This document shows, one piece after another, positions 1 through 7,685 of a stretch of 64,000 nucleotides of DNA. Source of the DNA: Xanthobacteraceae bacterium 501b (GTDB lineage: Bacteria > Pseudomonadota > Alphaproteobacteria > Rhizobiales > Xanthobacteraceae). The DNA is taken from contig KB899087.1 of NCBI GenBank assembly GCA_000378025.1, positions 1,736,001-1,800,000 on the forward strand, written 5' to 3'. The number at the start of each line of letters is the position of its first letter. The stretch's first letter is position 1. Made by a program: the position numbers and the translations under genes. A model generated the notes under the pieces. It was given only the letters and a program-made list of their open reading frames with translations. It made no database searches and was not told the origin of the DNA.

Positions 1-137
1 AGGGCCTCGTCTATATCAGCCCGCTCGGCGGCGCCCAGCTCGGGCCGCACATAGGCGCGGGCGAGAGCGGCGACAGCCTTGGCCCGCGCATCCTCCGGAG
101 CGGTTCGCGCCCATTCCAGAAACTGCCGCACGATCAT
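1..137 (-). CDS. DUF2336 domain protein, N-terminal fragment
   Basis: The 5' end of a minus-strand gene that runs off the left edge of the window. The visible 45 residues begin MIVRQFLEWARTAPEDARA and continue with an Ala-rich helix and the segment ALARAYVRPELGAAERADI. This is how DUF2336 proteins of Hyphomicrobiales commonly begin; the family is helical and of unknown function. The ATG at 137-135 is the only plausible start seen. Upstream lie about 95 non-coding bases and then the convergent end of the secreted protein gene. Assignment rests on remembered family appearance from a short fragment, so it is moderate. Confidence 0.6.
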   Translation of the reverse strand, partial: MIVRQFLEWARTAPEDARAKAVAALARAYVRPELGAAERADIDEA

Positions 138-231
138 TGCGCACTCCCGGCCCGGTTCAACACGACGGCAATGATGCGCACCGGCCGCTTAAGAAAGCGT
201 TGACCATATGAGGCACAAAAAAGGCCAGCGA

Positions 232-1434
232 TCAGTCGCCGCTGCCGTCCTGCGTATCCAGCGCGTCCGGCGTCACCTGCTCGCCGACACGCACCTCGAC
301 CGAGCCGTTCGTGCCGGACTCGACATTGAAGACCTTGGAGTAGGTCTTGCCTTCGAAGCGCGCGACCGCCGTGTACTCGCCTTCCGCCAGCACGAAGGTC
401 GGCTCGGCATTGATCGATTCCTTCACGCTGTCGCCGCCCGGCGTGCCGATCGACCATTGTGTCTCGGGCAGCGGGTTGCCACCGGCCACCTTCACCAGCC
501 GCAGCGTGACCTCGCCGGCGCGATGGTGCAGCGTCGCGTCCGTCACTTTGCCCGGTGCCACGGCAAGGTCGGCCTGGATCACGGCATTGCCGTCGCCATA
601 GGTGGAGACGACGTAGTAATCGCCGGCCGGCAGAATGATGAGGTCGCCCGGAATCGCGCCGCGATAATAGGGACGGCTCGACGCCCTGCCCTGCAGGAAG
701 CTGCCCTCGAAGAGATCATAGGTCACCTTCTCCGCCGGAAGCGGCCTGTCGGCGACATCGCTGTGCAGCGTCACGGCGCCGGCCGGAACGACCAGTTGCT
801 CGCGCCGTGATTCCTCTCCAACCACAATCCGCCGCGCCACGCTGGCGAGGCCATAGGCCACATGCACCACATAGCCACCCGGCGAGAGGAAGAACACCGG
901 CGCGGGATCAGCCGCCTCCGCCACCAGCGGATAGGCGCCGGAAGCTTCCGGCCGGTCGGCAAAAACCCGCCAGATGAGGCCGCGCGGGATCAGCCCCTCC
1001 TTCTCGCCGAAACGGGCGCTCATCCCGATCGCCACCTTTCCGGCGGGCGGCTGCGGCAGGATGGTGTGCGGGTCGCCGCCCTCCGCCCGCCCAGTGGCGG
1101 GAATGCGGGCGGCCGGCCCGGCGCTGCCCGAGGGCGCACCAACCGGCGGCGCGCCGACGAAAGGCAGCGCGCGCGAGGGCTGGATCTGCGACGGATTGAA
1201 CGGCGCAGGCGAAAGCGTCGGGGTCGGCGACTGGAACGGCGAGAGCTGAGCCACACGCAACGGAGCTGCGGGCCCCGCCTCCTGGGCCACGGCCCCTGCC
1301 GGAACTGCCAGCGTCAGCAGGGTGGCGATCGCCGCGCGCCGCTGGACGGCCTTCGCTTCGGCGCGGCCACGTGCCAAGGCCTGCCGAACACCGAGCACGA
1401 GCCGACGAAGTGAAGAGTGAAGAAGCTGAGACAT
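232..1434 (-). CDS. Secreted/periplasmic protein of unknown function
   Basis: A 400-residue protein. The start MSQLLHSSL was chosen over an upstream in-frame ATG at 1455 because it leaves a better-proportioned export signal: a basic stretch (RRAAIATLL) followed by a hydrophobic run and a likely cleavage after AVA in VPAGAVAQEAG. Mature residues about 30-110 are Pro/Ser/Ala-rich and probably disordered. The rest reads as repeated beta-sandwich-like units containing phrases such as LPAGDYYVV, LSPGGYVVHVAYG and LAEGEYTAVA, which resemble carboxypeptidase-regulatory-like or PEGA-type surface domains. No catalytic motif was recognised. The gene is monocistronic and faces the DUF2336 gene in the same direction. 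Its function is unknown; a role in the envelope is inference from the signal peptide. Confidence 0.75.
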   Translation of the reverse strand: MSQLLHSSLRRLVLGVRQALARGRAEAKAVQRRAAIATLLTLAVPAGAVAQEAGPAAPLRVAQLSPFQSPTPTLSPAPFNPSQIQPSRALPFVGAPPVGAPSGSAGPAARIPATGRAEGGDPHTILPQPPAGKVAIGMSARFGEKEGLIPRGLIWRVFADRPEASGAYPLVAEAADPAPVFFLSPGGYVVHVAYGLASVARRIVVGEESRREQLVVPAGAVTLHSDVADRPLPAEKVTYDLFEGSFLQGRASSRPYYRGAIPGDLIILPAGDYYVVSTYGDGNAVIQADLAVAPGKVTDATLHHRAGEVTLRLVKVAGGNPLPETQWSIGTPGGDSVKESINAEPTFVLAEGEYTAVARFEGKTYSKVFNVESGTNGSVEVRVGEQVTPDALDTQDGSGD

Positions 1435-2173
1435 CGCTGCCGTTGGTGCCTTCAAACAGAGGCAAATTCAAGTCACCTCTCGGCGGCGCCCTCTCCCCCA
1501 CGCGCCGCGTTCTCGCGTGGCGGCGCGGCCTCGCCTTGCGGACTGGCGCTCCTCGCGGCCATCCGCGACGTCCCCCAATCCCGACATCCAGCCAACGTTC
1601 GGCACACCGCCATTGGCGCACGCCTCGCCTGCACCGCGAACCATCTCGAACAAGGCGGCATCGGTTTCCGCAGCATCGCCCCCCCCGCAGCGCGCAGCCT
1701 GCCCGAGGAATCGCCGCCCGGCCGATGAACGAACATGACCGTGGCTGCGGGCATTCATCCTGCCGGAACCCGCTGACCTGCCCATTTCACCCCCACCTGT
1801 AAACCGCGGAGGCACTGCGCGTCAGCGGCCGGGCCGTGCCGGTCAGCAGGCCGCCTTGCACGGCGGGGCCGGAGCCGATCCTTTTCCTCTTCCCTGCCCA
1901 AGACCGACACCATACCTATGAACCGACGCCTGCAATCGCCCCGAGAGCATTTTCGAGCGACGCGGCTTCGAGTTAGCGTGAATAAAATGCGTAGAAGCAA
2001 AAACCGAGAGCACGTCCGGTGAACGGACCTTCACCGGACGTGCTCTCGCCGACCACATGCCCTCGCCACCCCACTTTGGCATGGCGGAGCCGGCTCCTCG
2101 GCATCGACATATCGGGTACGCCACGCTTGGGGCCGCCCCACCCTTCGCCCCGTCCCACCACTGGAAAGACGCC
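1435..2173. other. Intergenic stretch, 739 bases
   Basis: The region between the divergently transcribed secreted protein gene and the nitroreductase gene. Open frames exist here but have the arginine-rich look of chance reading through GC-rich DNA, so no gene is called. The right half contains a palindromic intergenic repeat (listed separately). Promoters for both neighbours must lie here, but no clear -35/-10 pair was identified. Confidence 0.6.
1943..2047. repeat. Rhizobiales-type palindromic intergenic repeat
   Basis: The segment begins GAGAGCATTTTCGAGCGA and runs through AATAAAATGCGTAGAAGCAA to a perfect inverted repeat. That repeat has 18-base arms at 2006-2023 and 2030-2047 around a 6-base loop. 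The wording (GAGCATTTTCGAGCGA... AAAATGCGTAGA...) closely resembles a dispersed intergenic palindromic element that I recall from many Brucella, Rhizobium and Bradyrhizobium relatives. The hairpin could also influence transcription of the downstream nitroreductase gene, whose start is 127 bases away. The repeat identity is from memory, while the inverted repeat is directly visible. Confidence 0.7.
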
Positions 2174-2746
2174 ATGACCCTTGCCGGATCTGCCCTTGAA
2201 CTTCTAAAGACTCGCAAAAGCCCGAAGGTCTTTGATCTCACCACACCCGGGCCGAACGAGGCCGAACTGGACTCGATGCTGACGGTCGCCTCGCGCGTGC
2301 CCGATCACGGCAAGCTTGCCCCCTGGCGCTTCATCCTCTTCCAGGGCGAGGCCCGCGGCCGGGCAGGCGACGCCATCGCCGCCGCCTTTCTCGCCGACAA
2401 CCCTGAGGCCGAGCCTGAGCGCGTCGCCATCGAACAGGGACGCCTCACCCGCGCACCGCTGGTGATTGCCGTCGTCTCGAAGGCAGCTCCCCACGTCAAG
2501 ATTCCGGAATGGGAACAGACGCTCTCCGGTGCCGCGGCCTGCACGCTTCTGCTGCTCGCCGCTCATGCCCAAGGCTACGCCGCCACCTGGCTCACCGAAT
2601 GGTACGCTTACGATGCCCGTGTACGCGCGGCGCTGGGCCTTTCCGAAAACGAGCGGATCATCGGATTTGTTCATATCGGCACTCTGGCCCGGCCGCAGGA
2701 AGACCGGCCGCGCCCAGTTCTCGCCGATCTCGTCACCCGGTACTAA
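2174..2746 (+). CDS. Nitroreductase family FMN protein
   Basis: A 190-residue protein of the nitroreductase fold, in the short YdjA-like branch. Visible family features are the N-terminal phrase ALELLKTRKSPKVFDL followed by PGPNEAELDSML, the PDHGKLAPWRF segment that binds FMN phosphate, and the C-terminal GFVHIGTL strand. Members use NAD(P)H and FMN to reduce nitro compounds, quinones or other electrophiles in the cytoplasm; the physiological substrate cannot be read from sequence. The ATG at 2174 is preferred over the upstream ATG at 2057, because the extra residues are unlike the family and overlap the intergenic repeat region. The next flavoprotein gene begins 3 bases after the stop, so the two form an operon. 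Confidence 0.85.
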   Translation: MTLAGSALELLKTRKSPKVFDLTTPGPNEAELDSMLTVASRVPDHGKLAPWRFILFQGEARGRAGDAIAAAFLADNPEAEPERVAIEQGRLTRAPLVIAVVSKAAPHVKIPEWEQTLSGAAACTLLLLAAHAQGYAATWLTEWYAYDARVRAALGLSENERIIGFVHIGTLARPQEDRPRPVLADLVTRY

Positions 2747-2749
2747 GCC

Positions 2750-3349
2750 ATGTTCTACGAACCCGCCCGCAACAATCACGGCCTGCCGCATAACCCGCTC
2801 AAGGCGATCATCGCACCGCGCCCGATCGGATGGATTTCCACCCTCTCGGCGGAGGGAGTGGCCAACCTTGCCCCCTACTCCTTCTTCAACATGGTCAGCG
2901 AAAGCCCCGATATCGTCATGTTCTCGAGCGCCGGCCTGAAGGACACGGTGCGCAACGTGATGGCGACCGGCGAGTTCGTCTGCAACCTGGCGACGCGGGA
3001 ACTGATGGCGGCGGTCAACCTCACCTCCAAGGCCATCCCCCCCGGCGAAAGCGAGTTCGACCTCGCTGAACTGGAGCGCGCGCCCTGCCGGCTGGTGAAA
3101 CCGCCCCGCGTTGCCGCCTCCCCCTGCGCTCTCGAGTGTGTCTGGATAGACACAGTCGACGTCGCCGACCGACACGGCAAAACCCATGGTCGACACGTCA
3201 CATTCGGCGAGATCGTCGGCGTCCACATCGATGAACGCTTCATCGAGGACGGACTGGTTCGCACGGAACGGTTGCAGGCGCTCGCCCGTGACGGCTATTT
3301 CGACTATTCCTGGGTCGACACGGTGAGCTCGCTTCCGCGCCCGCGCTGA
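2750..3349 (+). CDS. Flavin reductase-like / FMN-binding split-barrel protein
   Basis: A 199-residue protein of the flavin reductase-like (DIM6/NTAB) family. The opening FYEPARNNHGLPHNPLKAII and the following APRPIGWISTLS, NLAPYSFFNMVS and ETP-like FSSAG segments form the FMN-binding split barrel. The ETFVCNL-type motif appears here as GEFVCNLAT. Relatives bind FMN and act as flavin reductases or as flavoproteins of unknown substrate. It is almost contiguous with the nitroreductase gene (3-base gap), suggesting that the two share FMN-dependent chemistry. The start is fixed by this spacing. A GC-rich hairpin follows the stop codon. Confidence 0.85.
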   Translation: MFYEPARNNHGLPHNPLKAIIAPRPIGWISTLSAEGVANLAPYSFFNMVSESPDIVMFSSAGLKDTVRNVMATGEFVCNLATRELMAAVNLTSKAIPPGESEFDLAELERAPCRLVKPPRVAASPCALECVWIDTVDVADRHGKTHGRHVTFGEIVGVHIDERFIEDGLVRTERLQALARDGYFDYSWVDTVSSLPRPR

Positions 3350-3367
3350 TACCCCTCGGCTCCCAAC

Positions 3368-3394
3368 GCCGCCCCAGCGCATTGCCGGGGCGGC
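3368..3394. terminator. Stem-loop between convergent genes
   Basis: A GC-rich hairpin with 8-base arms GCCGCCCC (3368-3375) and GGGGCGGC (3387-3394). It lies between the flavoprotein gene and the convergent PIN toxin gene. It has no clear T-tract, so it could be a weak bidirectional terminator or only an mRNA 3' stabiliser. Confidence 0.4.
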
Positions 3395-3418
3395 TGGGGA
3401 CGGCCCGACGTCAACGCG

Positions 3419-3835
3419 CTAGCAGGCGACCGCCTGGAGATAGCCTGTCTCGGCATAGTCGAGCATGAGCCGGTCCCGCGTCATCAAGCGATAGCCCTGG
3501 TCGCGCGCCGTCGCGATCAATACCCGGTCCACCGGGTCGAGCGGCGGCACGCCGGGCAGGAAGGAGGAGGCGATCAACGTCTCCGGCGACATCGCCGCGA
3601 TGCTCATGCCCGGCAGGCCGGCCAGCGCCGCGAACCACTTGGCCGGCTCCATGGCGAGACGCACCCGCCCCTGCTCGACGAGCTTTCCGATCTCCCAGGC
3701 AGACATCGGCGAGATGGAAATGGGCGCGCCGCGAAGTCGCGCCTCGATGAGTATGCCCCGTGCCTCATCAGAAATCGGCGCCCCCTGGGCCACCCACAGC
3801 GCAGCGCATGTATCGAGGAGAAGCGGCATACCCAT
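3419..3835 (-). CDS. PIN-domain toxin (VapC-like)
   Basis: A 138-residue PIN-domain protein, a predicted magnesium-dependent ribonuclease. The N-terminal LLLDTCAALWVA supplies the first conserved Asp; SAWEIGKLVEQGRV supplies the Glu; PLDPVDRVLIATARDQGYRLMTRD supplies the following Asp residues. These acidic residues form the PIN active site. The order and phrases are those of VapC toxins of the LDTCALLW subgroup. The ATG at 3835 was chosen because it sits one base after the stop of the upstream DUF7662 gene; the longer open frame would overlap that gene by 144 bases. The target RNA is unknown. The partner upstream is the presumed antitoxin. Confidence 0.85.
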   Translation of the reverse strand: MGMPLLLDTCAALWVAQGAPISDEARGILIEARLRGAPISISPMSAWEIGKLVEQGRVRLAMEPAKWFAALAGLPGMSIAAMSPETLIASSFLPGVPPLDPVDRVLIATARDQGYRLMTRDRLMLDYAETGYLQAVAC

Positions 3836-3836
3836 G

Positions 3837-4370
3837 TCAGTTTCCCCCGGTCCAATCAACGCCCGCTTGCGGATTAAATTCCTCGATTGAAGCAGGCCCA
3901 CTACCGCTGTGGCTTGACGGCCACACCTCTTGCGGCGGCGCCACGTCTCGTTGCGAGGCTTCCAGTTCACCTCCGTCATAGAGGTAGATCGGCGCCGTGC
4001 TGGGCAGAGTGAGGTCGGTGCCTGGCTCGATATGCACCGTGCCCTTTAGACCGCCAAATAGACCCGCCAGCGGCGAACCGGTCGAGGCCGGCGCCACCCG
4101 AGTCGCGCCGCCGGACGAGGCGTTCGGCAAGTGCCGGCTGAACACCAGCTTGCGCGCCGTCATGTCCACTTCCTCGGAACGGAAGCCTGCCGCAAGCCAA
4201 GCCTTGGTCATTACACTGTTGGTTGGATTGTTGCTCCACCAAGCGCGATGATTGAAGGCAGATTGCGGAAGTCGTGCGCCAACAATCCGCTCTATGTCCT
4301 CGAACGACATAGAGATTCTTGGTTGCGTTCGGCTCGAAAGAAAAGTGGTTAAGGCGCTGTATTTCGACAT
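3837..4370 (-). CDS. DUF7662-type protein, presumed antitoxin for the PIN toxin
   Basis: A 177-residue protein. The N-terminal half (MSKYSALTTFL, then ISMSFEDIERIVGARLPQSA and HRAWWSNNPTNSVMTKAWLA, ending DMTARKLVF) matches the small DUF7662-type domain, with its WWSN and HRAWW core. The C-terminal half carries GLKGTVHIEPGTDLTLP and a Glu-rich segment, which probably contacts the toxin. The gene ends one base before the PIN toxin starts, so the pair forms one transcript in the order antitoxin then toxin. DUF7662 domains are known to occur in various contexts, including next to PIN proteins; the antitoxin role here is inference from arrangement. The gene lies at the edge of an AT-richer, gene-poor stretch. 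Confidence 0.7.
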   Translation of the reverse strand: MSKYSALTTFLSSRTQPRISMSFEDIERIVGARLPQSAFNHRAWWSNNPTNSVMTKAWLAAGFRSEEVDMTARKLVFSRHLPNASSGGATRVAPASTGSPLAGLFGGLKGTVHIEPGTDLTLPSTAPIYLYDGGELEASQRDVAPPQEVWPSSHSGSGPASIEEFNPQAGVDWTGGN

Positions 4371-5416
4371 AGAAAGCCCCCCCGATTTGAACGGCAGGAC
4401 ATAGCATACCTACGTCAGTGTAAATTTTCAGTGCCTATCAAACGGCCGCCACCAGCCTTCGGCCTGTCGACACCACCCACCACCCCGCCCCTCCACCGTC
4501 AGCCAAGACCCGAAGAGCGCGCATCAAAAAGCAAAACTCAACCTGAGGTGCCTATATAAACACAGAGTTGTTGACCTCTTAGTAGCCACTATGGTGCAGC
4601 CCAGTCACTCCTACCGCACCACATCAGTTTATCTCGCTATCTAATTGGAATTACGCACCAATCTACAATCTAATTGGATAGTGAACCGCAGGTGTCACCC
4701 CGACAAAGGCAAACAGCATCCGCACCTATCGCATACAGTAACGATTCTGATGTCGTCACTGAAAGTGAATGTGAATTGCCACGCTTGGCATTGCCGAAAT
4801 CACTGCCCTGAACCCGCAGGAACAGGCCGACAAGACCTCGATCACTTCCCCACCTACCGACGGCCTGCCGAAGGAAATCACCCCGGGCGCGCTATCAATA
4901 GATGCCAGATCCGTCACCCTGCAGCGCCCCCCCCCCCCACGAAGAGGACAGCCACCCCCTCCATTGTCGGGCCCACAGGCCACGAGCCACCCTCCAGCGG
5001 GCGCACGAACTATCCTTCTGCCTCAAAGTTCGTACTGACTGTTGGTGTAACTATCCAGACCGACTTCTTCGGTAATATTTTGGATCAATAGATTGGCACA
5101 TCTAATTGCTAAAACGTCGTTTTTTAGCCAGAGAGAAGGCGCCAAATGACACTCGCAGAACATTTATAATGGTGCCTTTTTACGTGTTGTGAATTCAGAA
5201 CTAAAGTTACTGCAAACTACTTCTTTGGCTGCAGCCTCCACAGGCTGACGCGATATGCACAATAGCGAAGCCGATATTCACAACACATGCCTTGAGCGGA
5301 ACGAATCAATTCCGACTGAATCGCACACGTCTTGGCGTATCCACTAGGATCGCAGCAAGGACTTGTTTACCAAGTTTGCATTAAGATTCTGCGAACGCTG
5401 CCTAAGGGGTTGATTC
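4371..5416. other. Gene-poor, AT-richer stretch of about 1 kb
   Basis: The base composition is visibly less GC-rich than the rest of the window, with runs such as GTGCCTATATAAACACAG near 4551 and AAAACGTCGTTTTTTAG near 5111. No convincing gene was found. One frame on the plus strand at about 4788-5040 reads like former coding sequence (TALNPQEQADKTSITSPPTDG, then a Pro-rich run through a 12-C tract at 4927-4938, ending at a TGA near 5038), but it has no start codon. It may be the tail of a decayed gene. The promoter of the antitoxin gene must lie near 4380-4430 and that of the L,D-transpeptidase near 5350-5410. The composition suggests acquired or decaying DNA. Confidence 0.5.
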
Positions 5417-6115
5417 ATGCTCACACTTCATCGTCGCGCCATTCTCGGGCTCTGCATGGCCGGCGCGGCGGCGGCCCTGGCAGGCTGCAAACGCACCACC
5501 TCCGCCAGCAGGCCCCTGGTCGCAACGAGCGCCGTGTCCGCCTACGCATCCACAGGAATGTACGGCCCGGTAGCGGATAAATTTCCTATCGCGGGTGTCG
5601 ACGTTTCTCAGATCGACCCCATCTATCTTCGTCGGGAAGTGGCCTATGCCTCCAGCTATCCACCTGGCACGGTCGTCATCGATCCGAACGCCCACTTCCT
5701 CTATCTCGTCCAGCCTGGTGGGACGGCGATCCGTTATGGCGTTGGCGTTGGCAAGGAGGGCTTCGGCTGGTCCGGGGATGCCACAATCAACTCCAAGCAG
5801 GAGTGGCCCGACTGGTACCCCCCGAAAGAGATGATCCAGCGGCGCCCTGACATTCAGGCCCAGCTGACCCGCCTGCAGAGCGGCGAGGGCGTTCCGGGCG
5901 GGTTGTCCAACCCACTTGGAGCGCGGGCCATGTATCTCTGGCAAAACGGCCGCGACACGCTGTACCGCATCCATGGCACGCTGGAGCCCGATACAATTGG
6001 GACAAATGTGTCATCGGGCTGCATTCGGATGATCAACCAGGACGCCATAGACCTTTATGGCCGGGTCGGGGTCGGCGCCAAGGTCGTCGTCCTCGGCGCC
6101 AGGGCAGGCGCATGA
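5417..6115 (+). CDS. L,D-transpeptidase (YkuD family) lipoprotein
   Basis: A 232-residue exported enzyme that cross-links peptidoglycan stem peptides (3-3 links) or attaches proteins to them. The N-terminus MLTLHRRAILGLCMAG, a hydrophobic stretch and the lipobox LAGC at residues 22-25 mark it as a probable lipoprotein. The RR pair could also fit Tat export. The YkuD domain spans about residues 85-228: VVIDPNAHFLYLV strand, then RIHGT and the active-site motif SSGCIRM, with the nucleophilic Cys near residue 205. Many alphaproteobacteria carry several such paralogues with the same MPP/WYPPKEM segment, seen here as WPDWYPPKEMI. It stands alone after the gene-poor stretch. Confidence 0.9.
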   Translation: MLTLHRRAILGLCMAGAAAALAGCKRTTSASRPLVATSAVSAYASTGMYGPVADKFPIAGVDVSQIDPIYLRREVAYASSYPPGTVVIDPNAHFLYLVQPGGTAIRYGVGVGKEGFGWSGDATINSKQEWPDWYPPKEMIQRRPDIQAQLTRLQSGEGVPGGLSNPLGARAMYLWQNGRDTLYRIHGTLEPDTIGTNVSSGCIRMINQDAIDLYGRVGVGAKVVVLGARAGA

Positions 6116-6257
6116 CCCTTCGGGCAGACCACTCTGCCGCACAACTCTTGCGTGAGCCACGAATCGGCCCCGCGCCAGACCAGGTCACCGTTGCCAACCC
6201 GCCACATGTTGTATTTTAGCTACGCCTCAAACGTGACGCGGGAATGGGTGGCTCGGG

Positions 6258-6914
6258 ATGAGTGGCAAAATTATCACTATCGCCCAGCAGAAGGGCGGGT
6301 CCGGCAAGACGACGTTGGCGGCCCATCTCGCTGTTGCCCTTTCGCGACAGTCCGTCCTGGGTGCTCGTGCACGGGTTGCTCTGCTCGATTGTGATCCGCA
6401 GGGAAGCCTCGGTGAATGGTTCGAGGCGCGTGAGGCCACTTTGGGCGAGGACGGCACCGGATTGTCCTTCCGGACCGCCTCGGGCTGGGGAGCGCGCCGT
6501 GAAGCGCGGAGCCTGGCTCGTGACTACAGCTTCGTCGTTATCGACACCCCGCCGAAATCCGATGTGGAATCGCGCCCTGCTATTGAGGTGGCGGATCTCG
6601 TCGCCGTTCCCGTGCAGCCGACCCCGATCGACCTCTGGGCCACGCGGCCGACGCTGGAGATGATCAGCAAAGAGGGCACGTCGTGTCTGTTGGTCATCAA
6701 CAGGGCGCAGTCGCGTGCCGCTCTCACCCAGGAAATGGGAATCGCTATCGAAGCGCTCGGCCATCCCGCCGCGCGCGCCCGGCTCGGCAATCGCGTGGGT
6801 TTCGCTGCCAGCATGGGCAGGGGGCTCACGCTGCTGGAAACCGAACCCGGCTCCAAGGGGGCCGCTGAGATCGAGGCGCTGGCGGCCGAGCTGCGCGACC
6901 TTCTCGCGAAATAG
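6258..6914 (+). CDS. Orphan ParA-family partition ATPase
   Basis: A 218-residue MinD/ParA-superfamily ATPase. The deviant Walker A motif IAQQKGGSGKTTLA lies at residues 7-20, the Walker A' region at VALLDCDPQGSL, and the Walker B-like strand at FVVIDTPPK. No helix-turn-helix precedes the ATPase domain, so it belongs to the short ParA type. No parB gene or obvious parS site lies beside it. Related stand-alone ParA-like proteins in alphaproteobacteria position protein clusters or the polar growth machinery, and others come from plasmids. Which applies here cannot be decided from sequence. An in-frame ATG at 6258 with GGG about 6 bases upstream is the chosen start. Confidence 0.85.
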   Translation: MSGKIITIAQQKGGSGKTTLAAHLAVALSRQSVLGARARVALLDCDPQGSLGEWFEAREATLGEDGTGLSFRTASGWGARREARSLARDYSFVVIDTPPKSDVESRPAIEVADLVAVPVQPTPIDLWATRPTLEMISKEGTSCLLVINRAQSRAALTQEMGIAIEALGHPAARARLGNRVGFAASMGRGLTLLETEPGSKGAAEIEALAAELRDLLAK

Positions 6915-7422
6915 GGCGGCGGCAAAACCGCTCCATCTGCTGCTGTTCGCCGGCGCCCACTCGTGACGCCTGACGCCGCCTGGATACGTCAGCACGCTTC
7001 GGAACGCCGGAGGGCGGGGAGAAGGTGCATCGGGCGAGCCGGCGCATAATCGAAAGCAACCGCCCTTGGCGCGCCGCGCCATTCCATCGTCGGACGAAAC
7101 CTGATTGAGGGCGTGTCCCGTCGGTGCGGAGAGCGCGTAGCGAGCTCGGCCTCAAGGCAGAACGCGGCGGCAAGCCGATGGCGCCATAGCGCTAGCATTG
7201 GGGCGCGCCACTGCGCCGACATTAGTACACGCATCTGATGGCAGGGAACTTTTCACCGGTTGGGCCGTAGAGCAGCGGGCGGCGTGGCGGCGCTTCGTGG
7301 GGAGGATAGACGTTTGTGCGGACGAGGCGATTGAAGGTACCCGGCGCCAGATCAAACGCTAATCAGCTTGCGTGGCACTCTGATCAGCGCGTTCGCGATC
7401 CTGGAGTTAGCGGGCGATTTAA

Positions 7423-7447
7423 CGATCAGATTGGTTCAATCTGATCG
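7423..7447. repeat. Perfect inverted repeat CGATCAGATTG-GTT-CAATCTGATCG
   Basis: Eleven-base perfect arms with a 3-base loop, 239 bases upstream of the tamA start. GATCAG...CTGATC palindromes like this recur between genes in Hyphomicrobiales as I remember them, so it may be a dispersed repeat rather than an operator. It is not followed by a T-tract. Confidence 0.5.
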
Positions 7448-7671
7448 GACAGCGCTCTCGCGTCGCAACGGCAAGCCCCTGCCGATGGCCAGATTTCTGC
7501 TTTCCACGCGCACGGAACTTTGCATTCTTCGGTCTGCACGGTTGACGCTTCCCGGTTTCGCACGGCAATCAGGAGCAGGCTCTCCTATGGAAAGCTGCTG
7601 TTCATGGTCGCTGTTTTAGTTTCGCGGCTCGGTGGGCGGCGCCACGGCAGGCGGCCGTCAGGCCTTTGATG

Positions 7672-7680
7672 CGGGAGGAT
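7672..7680 (+). promoter_or_regulatory. Ribosome binding site deciding the TTG start of tamA
   Basis: The sequence GGGAGGAT lies about 6 bases upstream of the in-frame TTG at 7686. The alternative GTG start at 7632 has no comparable site, so TTG is preferred. Confidence 0.55.
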
Positions 7681-7685
7681 ACGGG

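Larger units (their letters stand above)
6915..7685. other. Gene-poor stretch of about 770 bases
   Basis: No gene is supported. On the minus strand, a short frame from about 7362 to the stop at 7224-7222 reads PGTFNRLVRTNVYPP, then LLYGPTGEKFPAIRCVY. It looks like the end of a real protein but has no start codon, so it may be a gene remnant. A perfect hairpin lies at 7423-7447. The tamA promoter must be in the right part, but no clear elements were identified. Confidence 0.45.

Noticed and set aside
4645..5091. A 148-residue plus-strand frame in the AT-rich stretch
   Set aside because: It has no ribosome site, mixed composition and no family resemblance, and it runs through a 12-C tract. It is treated as chance or decay.
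5092..5108. TGGCAC...TTGC resembling a sigma-54 promoter before the L,D-transpeptidase gene
   Set aside because: The spacing between GG and GC is 11 bases, not the required 10, and it lies more than 300 bases from the gene start.
7373..7391. TGGCAC followed by GC upstream of tamA, another sigma-54-like sequence
   Set aside because: It also has 11-base spacing and lacks the TTGC element.
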